From: Subtercola endophyticus
GTDB lineage: Bacteria; Actinomycetota; Actinomycetes; Actinomycetales; Microbacteriaceae
Assembly (NCBI RefSeq): GCF_021044565.1
Contig: NZ_CP087997.1
Coordinates: 2,542,001 to 2,606,000, forward strand
DNA length: 64,000 nucleotides
Direction: 5' to 3'
Below the pieces are notes generated by a model. That model had not been told where the DNA came from. It was given only the letters and a program-made list of their open reading frames with translations, and made no database searches. The number at the start of each line of letters is the position of its first letter. The stretch's first letter is position 1. Shown piece by piece: positions 1-7,941 of this stretch. Position numbers and translations under genes: made by a program.

Positions 1-588
1 GTCGACGTCGTCTCTCTCAACGAGACGATCGAGGCGGCGGGGCTGGCGGAGAGCGAAATCCACTTCATGTCGATCGACACCGAGGGTGCAGAGACTCAGG
101 TGCTGGCCTCGATCGACCTGACGCGCTTTCGCCCGTGGGTGCTCGTCATCGAGGCGACGGAGCCCGGAACGAGCATCCAGGTCACCGCCGAGTGGCAGCA
201 GCGGGTCGAGCAGGCCGGGTACCACTTCACGTTGTTCGACGGCTTGTCGCGCTTCTACGTCGCAGACGAGCATTTCGAAGAACTCGGCAGTCTGCTGACG
301 CACTCTGCGGGAATTCTCGATCGGTTCGTGCACATCGAACGCGTCGAGCTGCAAGCGCACCTCGACGACGTCTTTCGGCAGCTTGAACAGGCCATCGACC
401 GCGAAAACGTGCTGAAGATCAAACTGGCCGATGCCGAACAGACGAACTCGCGCCTGGAGGCAGAACTCAGCAGCGCCCGAACGCGCGAAGCAGAACTCGG
501 CCAGTTGGTCAGCGATCTGCAGCACACGCTTTCCTGGCGTGTCACGGCGCCCCTGCGCGCCGTACGTGGCGCCGGTAAGAAGGCGTGA
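1..588 (+). CDS. FkbM-family methyltransferase, 3' part, with C-terminal coiled coil
   Basis: Cut by the window start; 195 residues remain. The DTEGAE motif at about residues 26-31, followed by a VIEAT strand, is typical of FkbM-type SAM-dependent O-methyltransferases, which methylate sugars or lipids. Residues about 115-178 are rich in E, L, Q and R and look like a coiled coil. The protein ends in a basic amphipathic tail with the motif SWRVTAPLR, often seen at the C-terminus of polysaccharide glycosyltransferases and methyltransferases, where membrane docking is plausible. The stop overlaps the GTG start of the next gene by 4 bp, suggesting translational coupling. A role in methylating or capping the exported glycan is inferred from the neighbours. 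The fold assignment is fairly sure; the substrate is unknown. Confidence 0.8.
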   Translation, partial: VDVVSLNETIEAAGLAESEIHFMSIDTEGAETQVLASIDLTRFRPWVLVIEATEPGTSIQVTAEWQQRVEQAGYHFTLFDGLSRFYVADEHFEELGSLLTHSAGILDRFVHIERVELQAHLDDVFRQLEQAIDRENVLKIKLADAEQTNSRLEAELSSARTREAELGQLVSDLQHTLSWRVTAPLRAVRGAGKKA

Positions 589-2114
589 AGCAGAACCTGA
601 TGACCGCGACGCCCGACCCACCTGTGGCAGCCGCGCCCGTCGCAGCCGCACCCGGCGAACAGCTGTCGATGTGGGCGCGTCGCGAACGGCGACTGTCGAA
701 CATCCTCTTCTGGGTCGTGCTGGCCGCCGGAGTAGCGCTCCGCATCTTCTTCGCGTTCTCGGTGGGTCATCTCGAGGATTCCGACCATGCGGTGGTCTAC
801 CTGATCTCGAAGCACGTCTCAGAGGGCCAGATCGACTGGTTCTTCTGGGGACAACCGTATGGCGGCACCCTGCTCGAGATTCTCGCCGGCGGGGCGATGG
901 TCGTCTTCGGCCCGAGCCTTGCCGTGCTCACCATCGTGGAGATCGCGGTGATCACGGTCGCCGCGGTGCTGCTGCGCGCCATTGCCACGCATGCCCTCGG
1001 TCGCACGGCGGGCAACGTGGCGGCGATGCTCTTCGTCTTTCCCGGCTTCGTCATCTTGCGGCAGTCGACCACCGACGGGGGCTTTTACAACACCAGCCTG
1101 TGCCTCGGCCTCTTGGTCATCTTTCTCGCCCTGCGAGCGCCGGTGCGAAAGAGCTATCTGCTGTGGGCCGCCATCGGCTTCGCCTCAGGGCTGGCGCTCT
1201 GGCAGTCACCGATGGGCGCGGCATTCGCGGCTCCGGCCTTCGTTATCGCCGCCGTTCGGCACCGCTCGTGGCGGCACATTCTCGTCGGGGTTCTCGCCGC
1301 GATCGTCGGAGCCCTGCCGTGGCTGAGTGAAGCGGTCGGGGGCACCGCCTTCGCCAGACAGGGCGCCGCACCGGGCGGGTTTCACTTCTCGAGCGTGATC
1401 TCGTTCTTTACGACCCTGATACCTGCACTCGTTCCGGTCTACGATAAGCCCGAACGGTTCATCGTCACGGCCCTCGCCCTCGCCGCCCTCGCACTGCTCG
1501 TCGTGCTCACCATCGTGCGGCGAAGCCTGTGGATCGGCGCTCTCACCGTGGGCACCTTCCTCTGCATGGCGGTCATCATCGTTGCGGCGAACGACGTTCT
1601 CACCGCGGCCACGGTGCGCTACGCGATCTATCTGAGCCCCGCGTTCGCAGTAGCGCTGGCCTGGCTGTTCACGCGCATCCGCTTTGTGGGACTTTTCGCG
1701 GCGCTGCTCGCTGCCGGCCTCACCTTCTCGCAGACGCTGTCGTACTCCAACAACCTGCAACTCGGCACCGATGCGGAATTCGGTGCGGGATACCAGCAGC
1801 TCGAGTCGCTGCTCGAATCACACGGCGTCGAGGCAGCCTACGGCGAGTACTGGCTGGCGTACCGTCTCACTGCGGTGAGCAATGAAGACGTGAACATTGC
1901 TTCGCTGAATGCGCACCCGTACGAACCCTACGACGACGAGGCCGCCGCGCAGCGTCGTACCGCCATCGTGGTGTTCACCGGTGACGCGGCAGACACCTTT
2001 CTCAGCAGCACGGCCGGCCTGCCGACCTCGACGCGCATCGAAGACGGCGACTACACGATCTACCTCTTCGACTCCGTGGTCGACCCGCACAGCCTCGTCG
2101 GCGCGCCCTACTGA
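585..2114 (+). CDS. GT-C-like polytopic membrane protein, probable glycosyltransferase
   Basis: A 509-residue protein with about 10-12 hydrophobic segments. Just after the first membrane helix lies the motif EDSDHAVVYLISKH, with acidic residues where GT-C (family 39/PMT-like) enzymes carry their catalytic aspartate in the first extracytoplasmic loop. A soluble C-terminal part of about 120 residues contains YGEYWLAYRLTAV. It is clearly paralogous to the protein at 16138-17586: both have DSD.AVVYLISKH, WFFWGQ.YGGTLLE and YWLAY. GT-C enzymes use polyprenyl-phosphate sugars outside the membrane, so this one may decorate the exported polysaccharide. The GTG at 585 is the coupled start; an ATG at 600 is an alternative. 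The donor and acceptor are unknown. Confidence 0.75.
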   Translation: MKQNLMTATPDPPVAAAPVAAAPGEQLSMWARRERRLSNILFWVVLAAGVALRIFFAFSVGHLEDSDHAVVYLISKHVSEGQIDWFFWGQPYGGTLLEILAGGAMVVFGPSLAVLTIVEIAVITVAAVLLRAIATHALGRTAGNVAAMLFVFPGFVILRQSTTDGGFYNTSLCLGLLVIFLALRAPVRKSYLLWAAIGFASGLALWQSPMGAAFAAPAFVIAAVRHRSWRHILVGVLAAIVGALPWLSEAVGGTAFARQGAAPGGFHFSSVISFFTTLIPALVPVYDKPERFIVTALALAALALLVVLTIVRRSLWIGALTVGTFLCMAVIIVAANDVLTAATVRYAIYLSPAFAVALAWLFTRIRFVGLFAALLAAGLTFSQTLSYSNNLQLGTDAEFGAGYQQLESLLESHGVEAAYGEYWLAYRLTAVSNEDVNIASLNAHPYEPYDDEAAAQRRTAIVVFTGDAADTFLSSTAGLPTSTRIEDGDYTIYLFDSVVDPHSLVGAPY

Positions 2115-2167
2115 GCCGCGATAGAGCGCGGGTACTGGTGCGACGGGATGCAAGGCCGAGGAGGAGA

Positions 2168-2186
2168 GTCGCACTTCAGGTGCGAC
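2168..2186. terminator. Hairpin between convergent genes
   Basis: A perfect 7-bp stem (GTCGCAC/GTGCGAC) with a 5-nt loop sits in the 113-bp gap between the GT-C-like gene and the convergent wzt gene. There is no T tract on either side, so it is at best a weak bidirectional terminator. Confidence 0.35.
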
Positions 2187-2227
2187 CGACGACGAGAACG
2201 CCGCAGACCGACGTGCCAGGACCCGCG

Positions 2228-3010
2228 CTAATGCTCGAAAGACTCGCGCAGGGCAGCGATACCTTCGACTGCGCCACCGTCGAAGACGACGTTTCCGTGT
2301 GAAAGCACCAGAACCCGGTCGCACAAGAGCTGCACCTGAGCCGACGAGTGCGACACCAGGATGATCGTGCGGCCCTCTTTCTGGAACTCTTTGATCTTCT
2401 CCATGCACTTCTTCTGGAACGGCTCGTCGCCGACCGCCAGCACCTCGTCGACGAGCAGAATGTCGGGGTCGACGTGCACGGCGATGGCGAACGCCAGCCG
2501 CACGTACATGCCCGAGGAGTAGAACTTCACCTGGGTGTCGATGAATTCTTCGATTTCACTGAAGTCGACGATCGACTGAAAATACTCGTCGGTCTGCTTA
2601 CGGGTGAGGCCGAGAATCGAGCTGTTCAGATAGACGTTCTCGCGGCCCGTCAGGTCGGGGTGGAACCCCGCGCCGAGCTCGAGCAGCGCGGCGAGACGGC
2701 CGCGGCGCTCGACGAAACCGTCGTTCGGCTCGATGATGCCCCCGAGAACCTTCAGCAGTGTGCTCTTGCCCGAACCGTTCGCGCCGACCAGCCCGATCGT
2801 CGAGCCCGCCGTGATCTCGAATCCGACATTGCGCAGCGCCCAGAAGTCGTCTTTGTGCTTCTGCGAGCGGCCGAAGTTCACGATGCGCTCTTTGAGCGAC
2901 TTCTCTTTGCGAATGACGAAGCGCTTCGATACCCCGTTGGCACGCACGACAACGGGCGCCCCCTTGCCGAGGCTCGACTTGTCATTCGTGGTCACATCAC
3001 TCACCGTCAT
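2228..3010 (-). CDS. wzt: ABC transporter ATP-binding protein for polysaccharide export (Wzt-like)
   Basis: A 260-residue ATPase energising export of a polysaccharide or teichoic-acid-like polymer. Walker A is GANGSGKST (residues 76-84), the signature region is YSSGM, and Walker B is DILLVDE followed by VLAVGDEPF, typical of Wzt/TagH/RfbB proteins. The ATG at 3010 overlaps the wzm stop by 4 bp (ATGA), which fixes the start. The reading frame stays open upstream, but that stretch lies inside wzm. The protein stops right after the nucleotide-binding domain, so it lacks the C-terminal carbohydrate-binding domain of Wzt proteins that recognise a capped glycan end. Wzm/Wzt pairs usually export a glycan completed on the cytoplasmic side. 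Confidence 0.9.
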   Translation of the reverse strand: MTVSDVTTNDKSSLGKGAPVVVRANGVSKRFVIRKEKSLKERIVNFGRSQKHKDDFWALRNVGFEITAGSTIGLVGANGSGKSTLLKVLGGIIEPNDGFVERRGRLAALLELGAGFHPDLTGRENVYLNSSILGLTRKQTDEYFQSIVDFSEIEEFIDTQVKFYSSGMYVRLAFAIAVHVDPDILLVDEVLAVGDEPFQKKCMEKIKEFQKEGRTIILVSHSSAQVQLLCDRVLVLSHGNVVFDGGAVEGIAALRESFEH

Positions 3011-3954
3011 CAGATCTCCTGCGCAAAGTTGCCCTGCAGGCGCGAGAAGATGCGCTGGGCGATGAAGATGGCGACGACGCCGACGATGCCGGCTCCGAGC
3101 ATCAATAGCTCCATGTGGGCCGGCCACGGCTGAGGCGGCACGGTGTTGCCTCCGATGACCCGCGTCTGGCTGCCGGCCTGCCACAGCCCGCGCTGGAAGG
3201 CGAGAATGGCCAGAGACACCGGGTTCAGCAGGTAGACGTCGAGCAGCCAGGTATGATCCTTGACCGCTGCGACGACGAACGACCACGAGTAGACGATGGG
3301 CGAAGCCCAGAACATGAGCAGCATGACGACCTCGACGAGGTACTGGATGTCGCGCAGAAAGACATTCAGCGCCGAGAGCACGAGCGCGAACGCCACGCCC
3401 CAGATGAGCACCACGGCGACACCCGCCGGCACCCACAACAGGTTCCACGACACGGGGAACTGGCCGAGCACGATGATCGCCAGCAGCAGCACGACCATCT
3501 GCACCAAGAAGTTGAAGATGGCCGAACCCGTCGCAGCGAGCGGAAAGATCTCGCGTGGAAGGTAGATCTTCTTGATCAACCCGCCGTTCGAGACGATCGA
3601 CGCCGTTCCGGTCGCCACGATCTCGGCGTACAGGCCCCACAGGGTGAGGCCGGAGAAGACGAAAATGGCGAAGTCGGGCACACCGCGCGAGGCGCCGAGC
3701 ACCTGACCGATGAACACGTAGTAGATCAGCAGCTGCACCAGCGGCTTGATGAGGCTCCACGCGAAACCGAGGGTCGAGTCTTTGTAGCGCGACTTCAGTT
3801 CGCGTCGAATGAGCAGGTCGAGCAGCTCACGGTGCTTGACGATCTCGCGAATCGATGCGAAAAAACCGCCCACCGATTTCGGGCCCGCGCTGACCGACAC
3901 CTCGAAGGGCAGTTCGGCTAGTCGTTCAGCCCTCTGCTGCGCCACATCTGTCAT
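3010..3954 (-). CDS. wzm: ABC-2 type polysaccharide export permease (Wzm-like)
   Basis: A 314-residue membrane protein with about six transmembrane helices after an N-terminal amphipathic stretch of roughly 40 residues. The motif RRELKSRYKDSTLGFAWSL (about residues 49-67) is characteristic of ABC-2 permeases of the Wzm/TagG/RfbD family, as is LPREIFPL in the coupling region. It would form the membrane channel with the downstream ATPase, with which it overlaps by 4 bp. The neighbouring GT4 glycosyltransferase gene on the same strand begins upstream after a 44-bp gap, so the whole minus-strand block 2228-7893 could be one transcript. The family call is strong; the exported polymer is not known. 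Confidence 0.9.
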   Translation of the reverse strand: MTDVAQQRAERLAELPFEVSVSAGPKSVGGFFASIREIVKHRELLDLLIRRELKSRYKDSTLGFAWSLIKPLVQLLIYYVFIGQVLGASRGVPDFAIFVFSGLTLWGLYAEIVATGTASIVSNGGLIKKIYLPREIFPLAATGSAIFNFLVQMVVLLLAIIVLGQFPVSWNLLWVPAGVAVVLIWGVAFALVLSALNVFLRDIQYLVEVVMLLMFWASPIVYSWSFVVAAVKDHTWLLDVYLLNPVSLAILAFQRGLWQAGSQTRVIGGNTVPPQPWPAHMELLMLGAGIVGVVAIFIAQRIFSRLQGNFAQEI

Positions 3955-3998
3955 TGGTGCCCACTTTCGAGGACGTTACAAAATCCCACTGCTAGATC

Positions 3999-5495
3999 CT
4001 ACGTGACCGAGGCTGGGCGTTCGCTCTCCGGCGCGACGCTCTGCGGAACGAAATACTGCCACAACGCCGCAGCGTAGTCCGACCATCCCCGGCTCGGCAG
4101 CTCGGCCGCCTCGGCGACGAGCCGCGCGTGCAGTTCCTCGTCGAGCAGCCCCGCCCGCATGCCGCGATAGACGTCGTCGTCGTCGCGAGGGTCGACGAAG
4201 ATGGCTCCGCCGGCGGCCGCGATCTCTTTCATGCTGCCGAATCCGCTGGTCACCACCGGGGTGCCCGCCGAGAGCGACTCGCCCACCGGCAGCCCGAATC
4301 CCTCGTTCAGCGAGGGGAACACGGTGAGGTAGGCCAGTCGGTAGGCGCTCCAGAGCAGGCTGTCCGAGACGGCCGAGATCGCTTTGACGGGCCAGCCGTC
4401 GTTCGTGAGCCGCGCGAGCTGTTCGGCGAAGGCGGCCCCGTTCCAGCCGTTTCCGCCGATGAACACCAGCTGAAACGACACCCCTTCGAGCCAGAGCCGT
4501 TCGGCGGCATACAGCACGGCGAGATGGTTCTTGCGCGGTTCGTGGCTGCCGACGCACACCACGAGCGGCGCGTCGCTGCCTGTCGACTGCCCGCTCAGCA
4601 GCTGCTCGCGGGCCCGCTCGAAGTCGTCGGCCGAGACCTCTTCTGCGACGCTCGGCAGCAGCAGCGGCTCGATCTCGGGCCCCGCGAGGCCCGCGCCGCT
4701 CAGCATGCGCTTCCAGCCCGCATACTCGGTGGCGGATGCCCGCGAAATCGTCGAGACACGATCGAAGTGCGCCAGCGCCGAGAGGTTCTTCGCGAACGCG
4801 GCCGACATACCCTCCCCGACCGTCTCCGACGAGGTCAGCGGTACGCAGTCGAAGCCGATCACGGTGGTCTGGTTGCCCGAGAATTCGGCCAGGCACGAGA
4901 TGCGGTCTGTTCGACCCTGCTCGATGGCGAGCTCGGGAAGAATGTACGTGGTGCGGAACGGAATCGTCAGCACCCACTCGCGCGGCCGGGCGATGCGCGG
5001 CACCGATCCGTAGAGCGCGTTCTGACGCTCGGGCTCCGAAAGGTGGCGCAACCCGGTGAACGACGAATCCCAGCCCACCAGCTCGACCTCGGCCTTGCTG
5101 TTCCACTGCTGAATGGTCTGCCGAACCACGCGCTGGATGCCCGTGGCCAGGCCCGTGCGCGCCGTGTGGTGCACGTCGACGATCACCGTGTCAGTCGCGA
5201 TGCGAATCTGCACCGACCGGTTCGGCGCCAGTACCCGCGAGCTGCGAGCCACCTGGCGGCCGATGGCCGCGGCCGCGCCGTTCAGCGCCGCGTCTCGGCG
5301 AAAGCGCTCGAAGTCGTCGTGTAACGGAAGCACTGCCGCGATGGCAGCCTGGGTGAGCCAGAGCAGATTCGTGTCACCGTTTACGGCGGGCGCCAGCACG
5401 CGCGCGTATTCCTCGGGCGTCGAAAGCCCCGGGTCGCGCCCGAGCACGGTCGTTGCCAGAACTCCCAGCCTGGTCAGTACTACGGCCTTGCTCAT
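3999..5495 (-). CDS. GT4-family glycosyltransferase with N-terminal extension
   Basis: A 498-residue protein. The C-terminal half is a GT-B nucleotide-sugar-binding domain with GSHEPRKNHLAVL (donor-phosphate loop) and PSLNEGFGLPVGES, which contains the EX7E pair of GT4 retaining enzymes. The N-terminal half has TVIVDVHHTARTG followed by GIQRVVRQT, a segment shared with the products of 5492-7045 and 9997-11997. Those three form a paralogous set distinct from the shorter GT4 enzymes at 14093 and 24328. The ATG at 5495 overlaps the upstream gene stop by 4 bp. No membrane helices are seen, so it should act at the inner membrane face. The sugar and linkage are unknown. Confidence 0.85.
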   Translation of the reverse strand: MSKAVVLTRLGVLATTVLGRDPGLSTPEEYARVLAPAVNGDTNLLWLTQAAIAAVLPLHDDFERFRRDAALNGAAAAIGRQVARSSRVLAPNRSVQIRIATDTVIVDVHHTARTGLATGIQRVVRQTIQQWNSKAEVELVGWDSSFTGLRHLSEPERQNALYGSVPRIARPREWVLTIPFRTTYILPELAIEQGRTDRISCLAEFSGNQTTVIGFDCVPLTSSETVGEGMSAAFAKNLSALAHFDRVSTISRASATEYAGWKRMLSGAGLAGPEIEPLLLPSVAEEVSADDFERAREQLLSGQSTGSDAPLVVCVGSHEPRKNHLAVLYAAERLWLEGVSFQLVFIGGNGWNGAAFAEQLARLTNDGWPVKAISAVSDSLLWSAYRLAYLTVFPSLNEGFGLPVGESLSAGTPVVTSGFGSMKEIAAAGGAIFVDPRDDDDVYRGMRAGLLDEELHARLVAEAAELPSRGWSDYAAALWQYFVPQSVAPESERPASVT

Positions 5496-7045
5496 ACGTC
5501 ACGCTCCAGGGGTACAACGAGTTCTGACCAGAGTTCGGCCGCGTAGTCGTCCCAGCTGCGGCTGGGCCGCGCGAGCGCCTCGGCGACGAGCCGATCATGC
5601 AATGCTTCGTCGGTCAGCAGGGCTCGGAACGCTTCGACCAACTGCCGGTCATCGCGCGGGTCGACGGTCAGCGCCCCGCCTCCGGCCGCGATCTCGGCGG
5701 TGCTGCCGTAGTTCGACGTCACGGTCGGAATGCCCATCGCCAGAGACTCCGCCGCCGGGAGACCGAAGCCCTCGTGCAACGAGGGAAAGACGGTAAAACG
5801 CGCCGAGCCGTACGAGTCGACGAGCAGGTCGTCGCTTGCGCCCCGCCACAGCTCGATCGGGCGCCCGAGTCGGGTGAGCCGCGCGACGTAGCGGTCGATC
5901 AGACGGGTGTACTGCGATTTGCCGCCGCCGATCATCCGGAGCCGAAAGCGTAGGCCTTCGCGCCAGAGCGTTTCGGCCGCGAAGATGACAGCGAGGTTGT
6001 TCTTTCGGGCCTCTTGGTTGCCGACCATGAGCACGAGGGGCTCGGCACCGCTGCCTTTCGAACCGGCTGCGGCATTGCTGCGCTGCGGTACTTCGATAGC
6101 GAGCGGAACAGGTCGCACGGCGGCCGTGGGCAAGTTCTGGGCCGCGGCCGCGTGCAAGAAGCCTTCGAATTCAGCGCCCGCGCTCGCACTCACGCTGGCG
6201 ATGCGGTCGGCGTGTTTGACGGCCGTGAGGTATCTGCCGAACATCTCCGACTCGTTCTCGGCGACCAAGTCGGCACTGACGATCGGAACGGTGTCGTACC
6301 CGACCATGCCCACTCGGTTCGATGAGAACTCGGCCAGGCAGGCGAGCGCAGGAGCGTATCCCTGTCGGGCGACCTCCGGCAGAATCACCGTGGTGCCGAA
6401 CGGCACGACGATCCGTGGCCTGAACGTCGGAGGTTCGGCGGGGCGATCTGCTTCAGCGATGAGCTTCCAGGCGTTCCAGTCGACGACGCGTCGGCGCTCG
6501 ACGGGCGAAAGCTCACGCAGGGCGTTGTCGCCCGTCGACCAGCAGCACAGCTCGATGTCGTGGCTCACCGCCCAGCGCGACATGGTTTCTCGCACCACAC
6601 GCTGAACGCCCGAGTTGTGGTCGTATTTGGCGCAGAAATCGACATCGACCACCACCCGGTCGGTGACGATCGTTATGTCGGAATCGAGCGAATCGAAGTG
6701 CCGAAACGCCGCCTGCACGCTCTCGAACACCGCCGCGAGAGCACGTTCGGGCGTTGCCACGCCCAGGGCCCGCCGGCACGCCAAGAACACGTCGGAGTGC
6801 GGAAACGCCGCCGTCAGCGCGACCAGAGCCAGCCACAGTTCGTCGTCGCTGCGACTGATCTGAACGTGGCGGAACACACTGTCGGCCAGCACCCCCACAC
6901 CGCGTGACAACAGCGACGGGATGCCCGCTTGCTCACTCGGCGGCAGAATATGCTCGGCGGCCGAGACCAGCCGACGACCGAGTGCTGCGACCGTGGCCGC
7001 CGAAGGCGCTTCGGGCGTCAGCGTGTCGTACAGGGCAGGGGGCAC
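5492..7045 (-). CDS. GT4-family glycosyltransferase with N-terminal extension
   Basis: A 517-residue paralogue of the downstream GT4 enzyme, with which it overlaps by 4 bp. It carries VVVDVDFCAKYDHNSGVQRV in the N-terminal half, GNQEARKNNLAV in the donor-binding loop and PSLHEGFGLPAAESLAMG (EX7E) near the C-terminus. The start is a GTG at 7045, 9 nt after the stop of the small coiled-coil gene. Co-transcription with the Wzm/Wzt genes suggests it helps polymerise the cytoplasmic glycan before export. Retaining GT4 enzymes with this motif include mannosyl- and rhamnosyl-transferases; the tandem Gmd genes nearby make a deoxymannose-type donor possible, but that is inference. Confidence 0.85.
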   Translation of the reverse strand: MPPALYDTLTPEAPSAATVAALGRRLVSAAEHILPPSEQAGIPSLLSRGVGVLADSVFRHVQISRSDDELWLALVALTAAFPHSDVFLACRRALGVATPERALAAVFESVQAAFRHFDSLDSDITIVTDRVVVDVDFCAKYDHNSGVQRVVRETMSRWAVSHDIELCCWSTGDNALRELSPVERRRVVDWNAWKLIAEADRPAEPPTFRPRIVVPFGTTVILPEVARQGYAPALACLAEFSSNRVGMVGYDTVPIVSADLVAENESEMFGRYLTAVKHADRIASVSASAGAEFEGFLHAAAAQNLPTAAVRPVPLAIEVPQRSNAAAGSKGSGAEPLVLMVGNQEARKNNLAVIFAAETLWREGLRFRLRMIGGGKSQYTRLIDRYVARLTRLGRPIELWRGASDDLLVDSYGSARFTVFPSLHEGFGLPAAESLAMGIPTVTSNYGSTAEIAAGGGALTVDPRDDRQLVEAFRALLTDEALHDRLVAEALARPSRSWDDYAAELWSELVVPLERDV

Positions 7046-7054
7046 GACTCGCCT

Positions 7055-7288
7055 CTACTTCTTGGGCCGCGGAGCCAGCGAGGGCAGCGAGCGAACGATT
7101 CGCAGCGGCTTCGTCACACGCCAGGAGATCGTCTGCTGCATGGCGGCCAACGCCTTCGATTCGAACGACGCGGCACCGAGCCAGCGATCGGTGGCCCGGT
7201 TCGCGACGGAGTCGAGCTCGGCCTGCAGTCGGTCTCGCTCTGCTTCGAGTTCGGCTAGACGAGTCTGAGTGGCGTCGTGTTCTGGCAT
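7055..7288 (-). CDS. Small coiled-coil protein with SWRVTKPLR tail
   Basis: A 77-residue protein between two glycan genes on the same strand. Residues about 8-32 (TQTRLAELEAERDRLQAELD) are heptad-like and strongly predict a coiled coil. The C-terminal third carries SWRVTKPLRIVRSLPSL, a basic amphipathic motif nearly identical to the tail of the methyltransferase at 1-588 (SWRVTAPLRAVR). It looks like a free-standing version of the tail module found at the end of large glycosyl- and methyltransferases, possibly a membrane-docking or oligomerisation adaptor for the GT4 enzymes. No catalytic domain is present. ATG start; 9 nt separate it from the downstream GT4 gene. Function is not established. 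Confidence 0.65.
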   Translation of the reverse strand: MPEHDATQTRLAELEAERDRLQAELDSVANRATDRWLGAASFESKALAAMQQTISWRVTKPLRIVRSLPSLAPRPKK

Positions 7289-7296
7289 CCGACCAA

Positions 7297-7893
7297 TTAT
7301 AGGTGCGGGTTCTCGCGAGCCGCGTCAGCCTCGGCGTAGCTGTCGTCTTCGAAGATCGACGCAGCAGCAAGCTCGGCTTTCTGCTCGGCATCGAGCTGGG
7401 CCGCCGCCGCAGCGGGGTCTGCCAGAACGCTGCCGCGATGGCGGCCGAACACCCAATAGCGGTAGAGCACGAATCGGAACAGAGTAGCCAGCAGGGTGCC
7501 GATCAGCTGACCGGAGATGTTGTCGGCGAGAATCGACGTGAAGCCGAGCACGTAGTGCGAGAACCAGAGGCACAGCACGTTGATGAGCAGCCCCGCAACG
7601 GCGACCACCGAGAACTCGAAGAGCTCGGCGATGTAGTTGCGTCGGCGGTGTTCGCGAAACGTCCAGTACCGGTTGCCGAACCAGGTGACGACCGTCGCTG
7701 CCGCCACCGCGGCGACCTTCGCACCGATTGGCCCCGACAAGAAGTGCCCTTCGCCCAGCCCGCCGACGAGCAGCCAGTTGAAGACGGCGAAGTCGACGAC
7801 AAAGCCGATAGCGCCGACGACGCCGAACTTCAGCAGGTAGCGCAGCAGCTTCTCATAAACGACGGCGGTAGCCCGCACCAGGCGATTAGGCAT
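7297..7893 (-). CDS. GtrA-family membrane protein
   Basis: A 198-residue protein with four hydrophobic helices and the family hallmarks LLKFGVVGAIGFVVDFAVFN at the N-terminus and GNRYWTFREHRR between helices 2 and 3. GtrA/DPMS proteins are thought to help flip or present polyprenyl-phosphate-linked sugars, and often work with a GT2 polyprenyl-phosphate glycosyltransferase such as the one at 23481. The last ~40 residues are Ala/Asp/Glu-rich and cytoplasmic. The stop lies 8 nt before the start of the small coiled-coil gene. A second GtrA gene lies at 27466; the two share LKFGVVG and FRFVLYRYWV. Confidence 0.85.
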   Translation of the reverse strand: MPNRLVRATAVVYEKLLRYLLKFGVVGAIGFVVDFAVFNWLLVGGLGEGHFLSGPIGAKVAAVAAATVVTWFGNRYWTFREHRRRNYIAELFEFSVVAVAGLLINVLCLWFSHYVLGFTSILADNISGQLIGTLLATLFRFVLYRYWVFGRHRGSVLADPAAAAAQLDAEQKAELAAASIFEDDSYAEADAARENPHL

Positions 7894-7941
7894 TGCCCAA
7901 TACTACGGGCACAGCGAAGCCCTCCGTCGTATTGCCAGCCG

